From CAJBLF01 sp964418415 (lineage in GTDB: Bacteria; Patescibacteriota; Gracilibacteria; Absconditabacterales; Absconditicoccaceae), in contig CAYQLB010000012.1 of the NCBI GenBank assembly GCA_964418415.1, forward strand, positions 1 to 28,699: a DNA stretch of 28,699 nucleotides. The letters are read 5' to 3'. The position numbers were made by a program, and so were the translations under genes. Under the pieces are notes generated by a model. It was not told where the DNA came from and did not search any database. It saw only the letters and a list, made by a program, of their open reading frames with translations. Every line of letters starts with the position of its first letter. Positions within the stretch are counted from its first letter, which is position 1. Positions 8,172 through 19,953 of the stretch are shown here, piece by piece.

Positions 8172-11100
8172 ATGTCATATATGTTATATCAAAAAAAACT
8201 CTTTATTATAGCAGTAGTAAGTAGTATACTTTGAGGTATTCCTACGTTTGCTCAATATGTTTCCCCGTCGATGCCAGAGGTGGTAGACGAATATGCTTTA
8301 TGAGGAAACCAGCTATATGTGTCGGATGAGCTTATCGTTAAGTTTAAACCAACCAAAGTGAATCTTGAATCCTCTAGAGGAATGATGGTTATGAATACCT
8401 TTGCTGATGTACAGTGAATAGCTGTTGAAGAAACCATAGTTGATGCTAATATTACAGTGTTTTCTGTAGATAGTGATGAAGATCTTTTTCAAAAAATACA
8501 AGAATTGGAAGCTAATCCCAATGTAGAATATGCACAACCAAATTTCATATACAATATACAGTCCTATCAGCCAAACGATACTCATTTTTCTTTACAACGG
8601 TGATTGCAAAATATTGGGCAGAATATATGAGAAAGTATAGGAACTTCTGGTGCAGATATCAAACGAACACAAGCTATGGATATACGATCATGAAACCAAA
8701 ATATATCGACCACAGGAACGGTAGTAGCAATCATCGATGATGGATTATGGTATACACATCCTGATTTGAGTGGACAGCTACGAGACGGAAATACGTGTGT
8801 GAGTGCTACATGATCTCCACTTGGCGGATGTCTGTTTGGATATGATTTTTTTGCTATGGATAAAGATCCTACTCCCCATGGTACAGATACTCACGGTACT
8901 CATGTTGCAGGTATTGTTGGAGCAAAAACAAATAATGCTGTAGGAGTAGCATGAACCAATCCATGAGTCAAGATTATGGCTTTGAGAGCTGCTAGCGGAA
9001 ATGCATTAACTACTTCTGTTATTATCCAAGCTATTGCATTTGCTCAGCGCAATGGCGCAAAAATAATCAATGCGAGTTGGTGATGATGAGCGAGTAGTTG
9101 TACTACAGTAAATGATACTCTACTCCGTGATTCGATAAAAAACTTTTCATGATTGTTTATCACTGCTGCTGGAAATACCGGTAAAAATCATCTTGATTGA
9201 TGGTTTTCTATCCCTGCTGATTTTAATACCGATACGGAGTGTCGAAGTGGTTTAGATAACATTATAGCCGTGGCTGCATCTACCAATACCGATACCCTAG
9301 CATCATTTTCAGATTATTGAGCAAACATTCAGATAGCAGCACCATGAGTATATATATATAGTGTGTATAACTGAAGTCAGTATGCATATATGAACGGAAC
9401 TTCTATGGCTACTCCTTACGTAGCTGGAGCAGTTTCCCTTGCTCGAAGCTTTAGGCCAGATCTCTCGTATATTGATATCAAGCAAGCTATTTTTGATTCT
9501 GCAGAACAGGTTCCAGCATTGCTTGGATATGTAGCTTCGTGAAGAAGATTAGATATCTATACTACACTTTATGCTTTGGATAATTATGCCCCGGTAGCGC
9601 CAATTCTCCTTACTCCGTGAAGTGGTAGCGATATAAGTTCTTGATTGATACATTTTGATCGGACCACATCAGTAGATGTGTGAGTAGGGATGAGTGGATA
9701 TTATGTTGAGATTTCTACAGGAAGTGATTTTATACAACCATATAGTTGAACGTACATATTTACTACATGATATGATATCTCTCTTACGGAAACAGGAACC
9801 TATTATCGAAGAGTTTATGCTTTTGATCAAAAATATAATACAGGAGATTGGAGTGAAATAGCTATGTTTACTATCTCAGAGCAACCAGATATTCTTCCAC
9901 CATCTGTTCCTACGGGGATTGCTCCTGCAGCACTTAGTATTCATCCTAAAGGAAACGTGGTATTTATACGGACACCATCGATAGATACATGAGTAGGTAC
10001 TATGGGATATATCTATGAGATAGCATGAAGCGAGATCCTTACATGAGTCACGTATACCACAGGAATAGTGCTCTATCTTGATTCATGAGAATATACACGA
10101 AAGGTAAAAGCATATGATTATAATCTGCAATATTCTGAATATTCTTCACCGATATCGTTCTCTATTCTCTGGGATACTACACCAGATACTATACAGATAT
10201 CTCCTCGCACCAATGCCGAAGTGGCAACATGGTATACATCAAATAGTATTACCCTTACAGGGATCAATACGGGAATAATGATTTCGGTAACTACGTGATT
10301 CTACAGTATCAATGGCTGAGCATGGAAAACAGATCCTAGTACCTGATATCAGGGAGATAGTATCCAACTTGCGTTGACATCAGCAGTAAGTTTCTCTACA
10401 GCAAAAAGTATGATTCTTTCTGCCGGAAGTAGAACGGCTACCTATACAGTTACCACAAAATCTGCTCCATGATGATGAGGGTGATGATGAGGATGATGAT
10501 GAGGGTGATGATGAGGTGGGGCATTTTTTGCTCCTTCACTTCCCACGTGTACATACGATTATCTTATCTGTTCTGGATGAATATATATAATACAACCATG
10601 AAAAGCATGTGAATGAGGACATATAGATGACGTGTGTTCTGAATTAATTGATACAGGGATACAAGATATGTATACCGGTATAAACACATTGGGTGTATAT
10701 AGAGTAGGAAATATCGTACATTCTCCTTTCAGCGAAGAACTCAATAGAGCATATCTCTATGCGTATAATCTATGAGTGACAGATATGGATAGTATACAAA
10801 AAGCAAACATGACAGGAAATGTTATCAGAGCACATATGGCAAAAATGCTGGTAAATCGATCCACATTGGTCCTCTGATTGAAACCGGATACGACAAAAAA
10901 GTGTCTATTTGATGATATTGATAGTTTGCAAGGGCAGGATCTGTATCAATATATCATACAGGCATGTCAGATGTGATTGATGGGATTGGATGAATCAGGA
11001 AGACCGAAGTCTAGTTTTGATCCATGGGCAATCGTTACAAGAGCTCAATTTGGAACTGTGTTGTCTAGAGCTTTGCGGGGAAATACCTATAATGGAGGTG

Positions 11101-11228
11101 AGCCTTATTATCAAGATCATCTCTCTGCATTACAAAGAGCGGAGATTATGAAACAAATAGATATTCCGCAAAATGAGGAATTAAGATGACTAGTAATGTT
11201 GATGCTTATGAGAACTTCACAACAATAA
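8172..11228 (+). CDS. Large secreted subtilisin-family protease with S-layer-like C-terminus
   Basis: A 1018-aa multi-domain exported serine protease. Residues 1-28 are a signal peptide (KKLFIIAVVSSILGGIPTFAQ). An inhibitor-type prodomain follows (about 45-135, ending PNVEYAQPNFIY). The S8 catalytic domain carries the triad Asp189 (IIDDG), His241 (HGTHVAG) and Ser411 (NGTSMATP), with the oxyanion Asn in TAAGNTG. Two fibronectin-III-like repeats follow (about 475-700). A run of 17 glycines (767-783) links to a cysteine-containing segment and SLH-like repeats (about 830-1010) that may hold it on the cell surface. Dozens of TGA codons are read as Gly, so the standard code destroys it. It probably degrades extracellular or prey protein; the substrate is unknown. 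It starts 23 nt after argS. Confidence 0.9.
10470..10520 (+). repeat. Poly-glycine tract built mainly from TGA codons
   Basis: Four and a fraction copies of a 12-nt unit (TGATGATGAGGR) lie within the subtilase gene. In frame they give 17 consecutive glycines, 12 of them TGA. It acts as a flexible linker between the protease/FN3 part and the surface-anchoring part. Confidence 0.9.
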
Positions 11229-11304
11229 AATAGTAGTACCAATAGTTGATATATATAATAGGTTTATATATAGTATATAATATTTAGTTTATAAAATAGA
11301 TAAG

Positions 11305-12591
11305 ATGAATCTTCGTGAAGAACGAGAACAGCGTGGTATTATCAATCAGTTCTCTGATGAAAAAGTATTCGATTTATTAGATAAAGGAGGACAAAAATTT
11401 TATATCTGATTTGATCCTTCTGCGGATTCTCTCCAAATCGGGAATATGTTTTCCGTTATGGCAGCTATCCATCTCATGAAATATGGCAATACATGTTATT
11501 TTCTCGTAGGTGGAGCGACCGGTATGATTGGTGATCCAAGCTTGAAGAATGCAGAGAGATCATTCCTTTCTGAAGAGCAATTACGCCACAATGAGCAAGC
11601 TATTTATCATCAATTACAGAATTTTCTCGAAAATATAAAAAAGAACTACAACATAAAATTCGATTATGAGATGGTCGATAACTATGATTTCTACAAAGAC
11701 ATGAATTATCTCAAATTTCTCCGTGACGTTGGAAAATATATGACGGTAAATACGATGATAGCAAAAGAATCTGTGAAGAAGAGAATTGAAGATCCAGAAA
11801 AAAGCATTACTTATGCAGAATTTAGCTATATGCTTATTCAGGGATATGACTTCCTCTACCAGTTCGAAAACTATGGGGTGAACATTCAGCTTGGTGGTTC
11901 AGATCAGCGAGGAAATGTTACGACGGGTATGGAGATCATCAGAAAAAAATTAGATAAAGAAGCATATTGTTTAACTATTCCCCTGATCACTGACGCATCT
12001 GGAGCCAAATATGGGAAGTCAGAAGGGAACGCTGTCCGGGTAGATAGAAAGAAAAATAGTCCGTATTTTGTCTACCAATTTTTTATGAATTCCGATGATG
12101 CATTAGTTGAAAAACTCCTCAAAGTGTTTTCACTCAAGTCATTAGATGAAATTGCTGAAATAGTAAAAAAACATATGGAAAAGCCAGAATTGCGTTATGG
12201 TCAACAAGAATTAGCGCGTCGAGTCGTTGAAGTTTTGTTTGGCAAAGACGCCGTCACACAGGCAGAAAAGATTTCCAAAGTATTGTTCGGTGGTGCTGAT
12301 ATTATAGAGACAATTTCTTCATTCAGCAAAGAAGATATAACTGCGTTAGCTTCAGAGACGTGATCCATTGATATGACATGAGAGGTGAAAGTATTGGATC
12401 TATTTACTCAGTCGTGATTGACAAGTTCAAATGGTGATGCTAAGAAGATGCTTCAATCATGAGCTTTGTTCGTCAATGAAAAAAAAGTAGAAGATCCGCA
12501 GATGGCGCTTTCACAAAAAGATTCCGTCAACGGAGTAATTTTACTGAGGAAGGGGAAAAAACAATTTAAGCTTGTGAAATTTCAATCATAA
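11305..12591 (+). CDS. tyrS: Tyrosyl-tRNA synthetase
   Basis: A 428-aa class I synthetase that charges tRNA-Tyr. The tyrosine/adenylate site reads FYIGFDPSADSLQIGN (residues 32-47), where the HIGH motif has become QIGN and the Gly of YxGxDP is TGA. Further conserved blocks are GGATGMIGDPS, QGYDFLYQ, the tyrosine-binding GGSDQRGN and a KMSKS-type loop KYGKSEGN (235-242). An S4 RNA-binding domain forms the C-terminus (about 365-428; LTSSNGDAKKMLQSGALFVN). The length is normal for bacterial TyrRS. Five TGA codons are Gly. The upstream 76-nt gap is very AT-rich, with TATAAT sequences at 11254-11259 and 11276-11281, but no convincing -35 box. The stop overlaps the start of the next gene. Confidence 0.96.
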
Positions 12592-13007
12592 TGAAGACAG
12601 AATATACTATACTAACTAAGTTCAGGAACAAAGAGCAATTTGATATATTGTTCTCTTGATTGCAGGCAAAAGGAAAGACATGTTATAATCTTTTTGCTAT
12701 TCCTGCGGATCCAAAAAATCCTGCCGGTGATATAAAAGAGCAGATGGATGTATTTGAATCTAATACTGATTTTTTCAATGATGCTCATTTTAGGATGATG
12801 TTTGAACAGGATTTACAGTGACTAAAAAATGCCGAAAAGGTGATAGTTCTCCTGCCTGCTTGAGTTTCTGTGCACATTGAGGCGGGAATTGCTTATGGTT
12901 TGTGAAAAAAACTTATATTGATAGGAAAACCGGAGAAACCCGAATCATTGTATCTTATTTTCAATGAACGCCACGATACTATAAAGGCTTTTTTGGATAC
13001 CTTATAA
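12591..13007 (+). CDS. Nucleoside 2-deoxyribosyltransferase-like protein
   Basis: A 138-aa protein. The C-terminal half has the pattern LKNAEKVIVLLPAG.SVHIEAGIAYGLGKKLILIG, which fits the nucleoside 2-deoxyribosyltransferase-like fold. In those enzymes the Glu of EAG (here in HIEAGIAYG) is the nucleophile that takes the deoxyribose. The upstream D-rich segment (SNTDFFNDAHFRMMFEQDLQ) matches the usual region before it. It may act in nucleotide salvage or clearance; many relatives have no tested substrate. Four TGA codons are Gly, three of them in the core motif region. Its ATG overlaps the tyrS stop (TAATG), so the two are translationally coupled. No functional link with TyrRS is obvious. Confidence 0.7.
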
Positions 13008-13152
13008 TGTCTACATTGTCTACTTGTTTATCTGGTCTTCCATACCCAAATAAGTCATTGTTTCTCCCTTGTATTTTACCCCAAAAAAGCTACAAGATAA
13101 CGTTCAAATATTTTTTGTTATTTGTAAATTTTACTTATCTTAATACTAGCAA

Positions 13153-14856
13153 ATGAAAATCAGTAAAAAGGCGATCTTTGCAACGTTGTTCATTGTATCA
13201 TTAGTTATCGTATTTTTTGTAGGAAGAAAATTCGATCCAGAGACGGGAACAAGGAACTTCATATTTACGCCGAACGGATTATCCCATTTCAGAAAAGGGC
13301 TTGATGTTTCCTGAGGAACAAAACTCGTTTACAAAATTTCTTACGATAAGTATGAAAAACTCTATACTGATGTGGCACAATTCAATGCGCTCAAGAAGAC
13401 GATAGAAAATATTATTATGAAAAATATCGATAATAGAATTTCAAAACTTGGCGTAAGTGATTACAAAGCTTATGTGCAAAATCTTGATGATCAACATTAC
13501 ATCGTTGTAGAGATTTGAGGTATTGCGGATCTTGATCAAGCTAAGGAGCTTATAGGAAAGACTCTTGAGCTCGAGTTTAAATTAGAAAATCCTGAAACAC
13601 CTACCAAAGCTACATTTGCTGCAAGAAAAGCATTAGCAAATCAAATTCTCACAGAAGTACAAGCAGATCCAGAAAATATCAGTAAGATGCTTGAAGGAAG
13701 AATGTCAGAAAATATCTTTCATTCATTTTTTGAAGGCAATAGTATTGATCAATTGCCTGATCTTTATAAAAACAATCCAAAGTTGCTTGATAATGCAGAA
13801 ATTGGCAAAATCTATGGATTGATAGAAGGTAATTATGCTACCATCCAACAGCAATGATCTACAGCGCTTTCCCAAGGTTCTGAAACTAAATTGGATGGAT
13901 ATACTATGTTCCGTGTACTTGAGAGAAAGGAAGGAAAAGATCAATCAGGAAACATAGCCACATTGTATGTTTTCGAAGATGTATTTGTTCAGGATAGAGA
14001 AACATGGATTCCTGCTACCGATTCAGCCAATAATATCCTCAACGGAGCATACTTCAAATTTGCAAATACTTCTACATCAGAAATGGGTGAACCAGTTGTT
14101 GTTATCAATCTCGATGATAAAGGAAAAGAAGTGTTTTGTAATATAACACAATCCAATGTAGGTAAGCCTATGGCAATTTTCGTAGGAGGAAATTTATTGA
14201 CAGCTCCAAATATTCAGACCAAGATTTGTGGGGGTACTGCTCAGATCGATGGTTCATTTACTGTAGAATCAGCCAAAGAGCTTTCTAATGCTTTGAACGA
14301 ATGAACACTTCCTGCACCATTGATTTTGATGCAAGAGGAAAAAATTAGTCCATCGCTTGGAGATAACGCATTGACAGGAGCATTGCGAGCAGGATTGATA
14401 GGTTTGATTGCAATACAAATTCTTATCTATTGTATGTATGGCTGGAAGAAAATGCTACTTACGGGTATAGTATTGTTAGCATTTATTGCTGTTCTTTTTG
14501 CATTCATGAAGCTTACAGATTATGCACTATCACTTGCTGGTATAGCTGTTATCATCCTATCTATTGGAATGTGAGTAGATGCAAATATTTTGATGTATGA
14601 AAGATTACGTGAAGAACTTAGAGAAGGAAAGAGTATGTGATGATCCATAGATCATGCAAAAGAAAGAAGTCGACCTGCGATCAGAGATGGTCAGATAAGT
14701 ACAGGTTTGATAGCGTTTGTTTTGTTTTCCATGGGAACCAATGTTTTCAAAGGATTTGGATCTATGTTGATTGTTACGATGTTGATTACCTTGTTTTTCA
14801 ACGTTCCGTTGACGAAGATGTTGTTGCATATGTTTTTCAATCCCACCAAGAAATAA
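13153..14856 (+). CDS. secD: Protein translocase subunit SecD
   Basis: A 567-aa membrane protein of the Sec export machinery. It has one N-terminal membrane helix (7-24), then the P1 head starting GLDVSGGTKLVY (residue 51 on; Gly 54 is TGA). P1 is large and holds an unusual insertion (about 165-320). The C-terminal half has five membrane helices and the signature GMGVDANILMYERLREELREGKS (from residue 472; the Gly before VDAN is TGA), which takes part in proton-driven pulling of exported proteins. Seven TGA codons are used. No secF follows; the next gene is an unrelated membrane protein, and SecF is not fused to the C-terminus. The start is the first ATG after a 145-nt gap in which I see no clear promoter or RNA. 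Confidence 0.93.
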
Positions 14857-14915
14857 TAGAGACGGAGTATGATATATTTCGTTTTTATCATCTTTTAGTT
14901 TCTTAGTTTGAGTCA

Positions 14916-17900
14916 ATGAAACAAAAAATCTTCCTGATCCTTGGAATAGTGCTTATGAGCTTTTTTGGCGTGAGTATCTACAATGAATTTATGACAAATC
15001 ACACGTACTATCAAGCTATGTTTGCTAGTTGGGCTAATTGGAAAATATTCCTGTGGGCCATCGTTGCAGTACTCATTCCACTCACCTATATCATTAGAGC
15101 AAAAGTGTTTTCTGTGAAAAAGTTTTTCATGTATATTATTCCGATTACGTTGATGATCTATACGACAGCGTATATTGTTATCAAGGATAGTGTTGTATGA
15201 GGATCAGCTGGATTTATTATTTTGATGATAAATACACTTCTGATTTATTTTCTTGGTATGTATGCTATCGTTGGGTTGACTGCTGTATGAACATGGATTT
15301 CCAACAAATGGATTCAATTCAAAGAAACGAGATGGCAAGAGATGCTCATCAATTTTTGAATAGGGCTCTGAATATTTCTTCTCGTTATGTATGTCTTCTC
15401 TATGATACATCTCCTTTTTGGAATTATTATACGGATACTATTCTTCTGACTTGGGTATATGATATATAGAATGAAGAATGATATGCTTCCCTATAAGACG
15501 ATCATCGCTGAGGTTGCTGATGAGTTTAGAGGAGAAAAACTCAAATCCAATCGATGGAAATGGTTAGGAATTATCCTTCTCGCTATTTCGCTTATGTATT
15601 ATCTTTATGGATTCCAATTGTCTATTATACCATATTCTACAGCTTGGGATGCAAATCATGAATACATGTATACACCAAAAGTTATTGCTGAAAATCTAGG
15701 AATACTTCGATGAAACACATGACCTGCAGCGTTTGCTCCAGGATTACGACATATGTTTATTACCTTCCGATTCGCGCTTATTACTCCTATCAAGAGTCGA
15801 TTCCGGATGGCTCCAGATACTATTGCTGTAGCGATGAACTTCCTTAGCGGTGTATTGGTATTGGTGTTTGGTACAGGACTCATCAAAGAGGTTATAGGAT
15901 ATTTTGCTCCAAAAAACGACGAAGAAGAAACAATAACTACTCTCGGTATGTACAGTGGATGGATGATGCTCTTATTTTGGCTTACGAGTGGAATGGGCGC
16001 ATTCTTAGTGTTTGTAGATAACAAAACAGACTTGGGTGTTATGGCGTTGACGATCCTTGCTATCCTTTCAGGATTCATTTTTTTGAGATATGTTTCAACT
16101 ACTCGCGAGCATGGACTCAAACTTCATTGGGATTCGCTCAAATATATCATCATCTCTTGAGCAATGTTTGCGCGAGCATTGATGGCAAAACAGACAGCAT
16201 TTATAGATATAGCATTATTTTGACTTTTGCTCATAGGACTTTGGATTAATAACATCATTGCTATAGGTGCGGGTATCATGACATTGGGACTTACAGGCAT
16301 CTTGAAGATAGCTAATGCTCCTGATATGATTAATCCTGTCGCTGGTAAATATATATTCATTCTATGACTTATCATAGTGGTCATAGGTATCATACAAATG
16401 ATTATCAAAAAACAGCGAACGTCCGAAACGAAGAAATTACTCCAATATATCGGTATTTGGGCGCTTACTATAGTGGGTGTTGTGTTAGTATTCAAATGAC
16501 CTAACGTACTTATTTATCAGATCAATCAATGAACATTTTCTCCTGGTAATTTCATCAAGAGTACGTTGTTGGTCAAAAACGACACTCCCGTCTTATTGGC
16601 GACTAATGAAGCAGAGGTTTTGGGAGAACAGACGACTATCGATCAGACAGCTATAGCTACTATAGTAAGTACACCAGAACAATGTAAACAAATTACCTAT
16701 ACAGAAAAAGAATTGGAAGCGAATCTCAAAAAAGCTGTCTCAAGTAATGAAGATGTAGGAAGATATGTCGGATACGGATGGAAAGAAATTATTAAAGGTT
16801 GAGGACTTAATCTCGGGTATGGAGTACTTAGGATGATCTTCCCTAAAAATACTACGTGCTATGGTGCAAACAGTCAGGCAAAGATGCTCTGCAAAAACGC
16901 ACAAGCTATAGAGAATTTCAATGTATCAGCTTTGCAAACTATGTTTGCTCAAGCAAAACCATGAAGTGAGGTTTATAACCTCTTGAGCGGAGCGCTCGCA
17001 GCATACGAAGAAAAAGGTAGTGGAACAGTTATAAATCCTGCAGAATTTAGAGATCAAATTCTTGCACTCAGACAATACTATCAAGATCATTCTATTTCCA
17101 CCCAAGCAGGTAAGATAGCTATCCCATACAGATATCTAACGCCATTCAATATTGTATTCAACTGGTCATTACAGAATTTGAGTAGTTATTATACTGATAT
17201 CGGATTTGTATGGTTGATGATCATGGGGCTGCTTGTTCTTGGTTTTGTATATGCTTTATCGAGTCCAAAACGTTATAGACAAGATAATAATCTTCTGACA
17301 ATATCATGAATTACTCTCATATGATGGGCTATTCGATGGATCATAGGCGGAGGTATTCTTCGATATGGAATGGGACTTATTGTACGGACTGTTATAACAG
17401 TAGCGCTTATCCTCAAGGATATGTTCACTCATTCCAAGCAAGAGAACGAGAAGACAATGTTGTATATCCTATTATTCCTCTTTATAATACGGGGATTGGT
17501 TCAATTTATGCTCAATTTTATAAGAATATCTTCTCAGGGATGATGATGACCATTCCTTCGATATAGGATGAATAACGGAACAGTCGTGGAGATTACTAAT
17601 ACACTCGAACAGAAACAAGTCACAAAAGCGAGCTACGGACGAAAAAATGTTTTTGATCTCCAATTCCCTCATTACAACAAATTTATAGAATACGTCAAAG
17701 AAAGACCAGATACTGATGGAATATTGATTGCTGGAACGTATATACAGTATTTCCTTCATAATCAACGTAACATTAGAGGAGATGGTATGCTCAATCGGTT
17801 CCGGGAAGAAAATAGTGATGGTGATATGTGTAAATCATATCAGAGACTCAAAAATAGTAATCTCAAATATCTTGTCATCGATCCAAATATCGGAACAGTC

Positions 17901-18506
17901 GTGATGGGAGAAGGAAATGAATCATTATTCAATAGATTCTTTGCAAAGAGGAATGCAGTGAGTGGTAAGATCGAAGAGGATGGAGCAATCAGTAGTTTAG
18001 TCAAACTTTGGAAAGCCGGATATGTCCATCTTTTCAATACGAATAATCTCGGAGCAAAATATGCATTCAGTTTAGATGATTCAGTATTGATAGCAAAATT
18101 TGGTCAAATGTCTGAGGATGATCTGGTATTTTTAAGAGCTAAACTCTCTGTTGCAAGATTCTTTCCTGATGCACAAGATCTGGTTAACTTTATTGCTGAA
18201 ACATTTACCAATAGAATTAGTAATGGACAAGCAATAGGTGATATTGCTGATGTGTATGGTAAGGTTGTAGATGAGCAAAAAATACTTGAAGTAGCAAATA
18301 CTATTATTACAGAAAAATCAGCAAGTCCTCAAACAACAACAATGATAGAAACTATGACACAAGATGATAGGCTTATTCTTACTCAATATATAGGCCTTAG
18401 AAATCTTCTTGCTGCAAATAATCCACAATATCAAGAATATCTCAATAGTATAATCGGACAGAGTCTTGGTGGAGGATCACAGCTTATCATATTCGAATTA
18501 AACTAA
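14916..18506 (+). CDS. Giant polytopic membrane protein, possibly GT-C-like
   Basis: One continuous 1196-aa frame once its 19 TGA codons are read as Gly; the standard code breaks it into many short pieces. It has at least 15 predicted membrane helices. Six or seven fall in residues 1-240. A loop with AWDANHEYMYTPKVIAENLG comes next, near residue 247. A second helical block follows to about 530, then a soluble domain (about 540-750) with four Cys, a third helical block (about 755-880) and a soluble C-terminal domain (about 885-1196). The C-terminal domain contains ILIAGTYIQYFLHNQ and LKYLVIDP. Acidic residues in the first long outer loop plus a soluble C-terminal domain recall GT-C glycosyl- or oligosaccharyltransferases, but I see no diagnostic motif, so this is tentative. 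It follows secD by 59 nt and may be cotranscribed. Confidence 0.8.
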
Positions 18507-18600
18507 TTAACCAATTAATAGATTACGGATTTCGAATTACGGATTAAAAAATTCGTAATGCATAATTCGCAATTGAATAATAAATTAATTTATTTTGTAA
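18507..18600. repeat. Heptamer array after the giant membrane protein gene
   Basis: The array begins directly after the TAA stop. Seven-nt phrases such as AGATTAC GGATTTC GAATTAC GGATTAA are followed by reverse-complement-like phrases (AAAATTC GTAATGC ATAATTC GCAATTG), giving ATTACG/CGTAAT stems. It probably forms the transcript 3' end or a processing site before efp. Confidence 0.6.
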
Positions 18601-18611
18601 GTCATACAGTC

Positions 18612-19163
18612 ATGAAGTTAGATGTATCAGAAATCAAAAAAAATACCATCCTCGAAATAGATGGTCAGTTGTATAAAGTCTTAGACTTTGCATTTATGCA
18701 GATGCAGCAGAGACAAGGAAGTTATACTTTTAAACTAAAAAATCTTGTTACGGGATCTGTCCAAAATACAACCTATAAATCAGGTTCTGTTATAGAAAAA
18801 TGAGATGTAATTACCAAGAATGCGGTATTCCTCTATACTGCAGGAGATACGTATACATTCATGGAAAATGATAATGGTGAAATGCACGATATTGCTGCCT
18901 CTATGGTTGATGATATAACAGGATATCTCAAGGAAAATATGGATTGTTATGTTATGGTCTACAAGGGAAATGTTATCAGTGTTATCTTGCCGCCGACCGT
19001 TACCTACAAGATTATCACTACGGTTCCTGGCGTCAAAGGAGATAGAGCAAAAGCATGAAAAAAACCAGCGACTATAGAAACTGGTATGGAGATTATGATT
19101 CCACTTCATAAAAATGAATGAGATATGGTTACCTTAAATACCCTTACTGGTGAAGCAAATTAA
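18612..19163 (+). CDS. efp: Elongation factor P with unusual tip loop
   Basis: A 183-aa EF-P with the three expected domains: KOW-like (1-62), OB (65-125) and C-terminal OB with GVKGDRAKAGKKPATIETG (142-160). EF-P enters the ribosomal E site and rescues stalls at polyproline. The loop that reaches the peptidyl centre normally carries a modified Lys or Arg (KPGKG or similar). Here the ungapped equivalent reads FMQMQQRQGS, placing Gln33 at the usual Lys position with Arg34 next to it. Three TGA codons are Gly. The start at 18612 is fixed by the typical N-terminus (MKLDVSEIKKN). No Shine-Dalgarno site is seen. A strong terminator follows the stop. Confidence 0.93.
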
Positions 19164-19177
19164 TATATGTATATATT

Positions 19178-19208
19178 AAAAAAAGAGTCACTACCGACTC
19201 TTTTTTTT
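19178..19208. terminator. Bidirectional terminator between efp and the HD gene
   Basis: Seven A, the stem GAGTC-ACTACC-GACTC, then eight T. It lies 15 nt after the efp stop. Its T-run end holds the TAA stop of the convergent HD gene, so it serves both transcripts. Confidence 0.85.
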
Positions 19209-19848
19209 ATTTTCATTGTAATTCCAATGCAAATTCCTGAAGAAATATTTTTAGAAAATCTGTCCTTCTCTGTGCTATCTCTCTGGCTGTTTTGGTATGC
19301 ATTCTCTCAGAAACTTTGAGCAATCTTTCATAGAAAAGATCTAAAGCAAATTGGCTAGCATCAGGTTTACGGTTTTCGCAGAAAGGATCGGTAGTATTAT
19401 AAAAAGGTCTTTTCATCTGTCCTGTTGATGAATATGTTCTCATGATGGATATCGCTCCTGTCGCTTCTAGTCCATCTGCATCTTGAAGTATTTTCGATTC
19501 TAATAGGTCCGGAATGATACCTTTACTGAAAGAACATTCCATTATACATGTTTTGATCTTTTCGATATCATCTGTCGGAGAGAAATGAAGCGCACGCAAT
19601 ATGTTTTCTGCTGCCTCAGCACTTTTGAGCTGTGATAATAATCTGTCGGGATGATCTTTTGGATACACGATCAGATCGTGGAAAAGAGCAGCAGGTGTGA
19701 GAATGTTAAGATTACCATTCTCTTTTTCGGCAATTCTTTCGGCATTCGATAATACTCTCAAGGCATGCTCAAAATCATGAGATACGTCGGTATTGGATAT
19801 CTTTGATTTGGCAATATTGATCAATGACTGTTTGAGGGAGGTATTCAT
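19207..19848 (-). CDS. HD-domain phosphohydrolase
   Basis: A 213-aa metal-dependent phosphohydrolase of the HD superfamily. The motifs are His in SHDFEHALRV (about residue 24-28), His-Asp in ALFHDLIVYPKDH (about 57), and Asp in ILQDADGLEA (about 122). The layout (short protein, HD near the N-terminus, then DADGLEATGAI) is that of the YedJ-like group, which acts on nucleotides or related phosphates; the substrate is unknown. The apparent TGA stop at 19213 is Gly here, so the protein gains GK and ends at a TAA inside the terminator. A good promoter lies so close to the ATG that the mRNA is probably leaderless. Confidence 0.88.
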
Positions 19849-19854
19849 AACAAT

Positions 19855-19882
19855 AGTATATAAACTATACTGTATTTTTCAA
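19855..19882 (-). promoter_or_regulatory. Promoter of the HD gene, predicting a leaderless mRNA
   Basis: On the minus strand, TTGAAA (19877-19882), a 16-nt spacer, then TATACT (19855-19860). Only six bases separate the -10 box from the ATG at 19848, so transcription should start at or next to the start codon. Confidence 0.55.
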
Positions 19883-19953
19883 ATAAAAAAATAGCTTTCT
19901 TTTGCTTTGTGAAATGATTATATTGAGAGAGATTTATTCTTAATATATACTCT

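Noticed and set aside
13723..13944. Minus-strand frame inside secD
   Set aside because: Overlaps the well-supported SecD P1 domain and has no family features.
15656..16495. Long minus-strand frames within the giant membrane protein gene
   Set aside because: Antisense shadows of a hydrophobic coding region; the plus frame is continuous over 1197 codons.
14916..18506. Gene after secD considered as secF
   Set aside because: It lacks the SecF signatures, is far longer and has a different helix pattern.
19213..19215. TGA as the stop of the HD gene
   Set aside because: Under code 25 it is Gly; the true stop is the TAA at 19207-19209 in the terminator.
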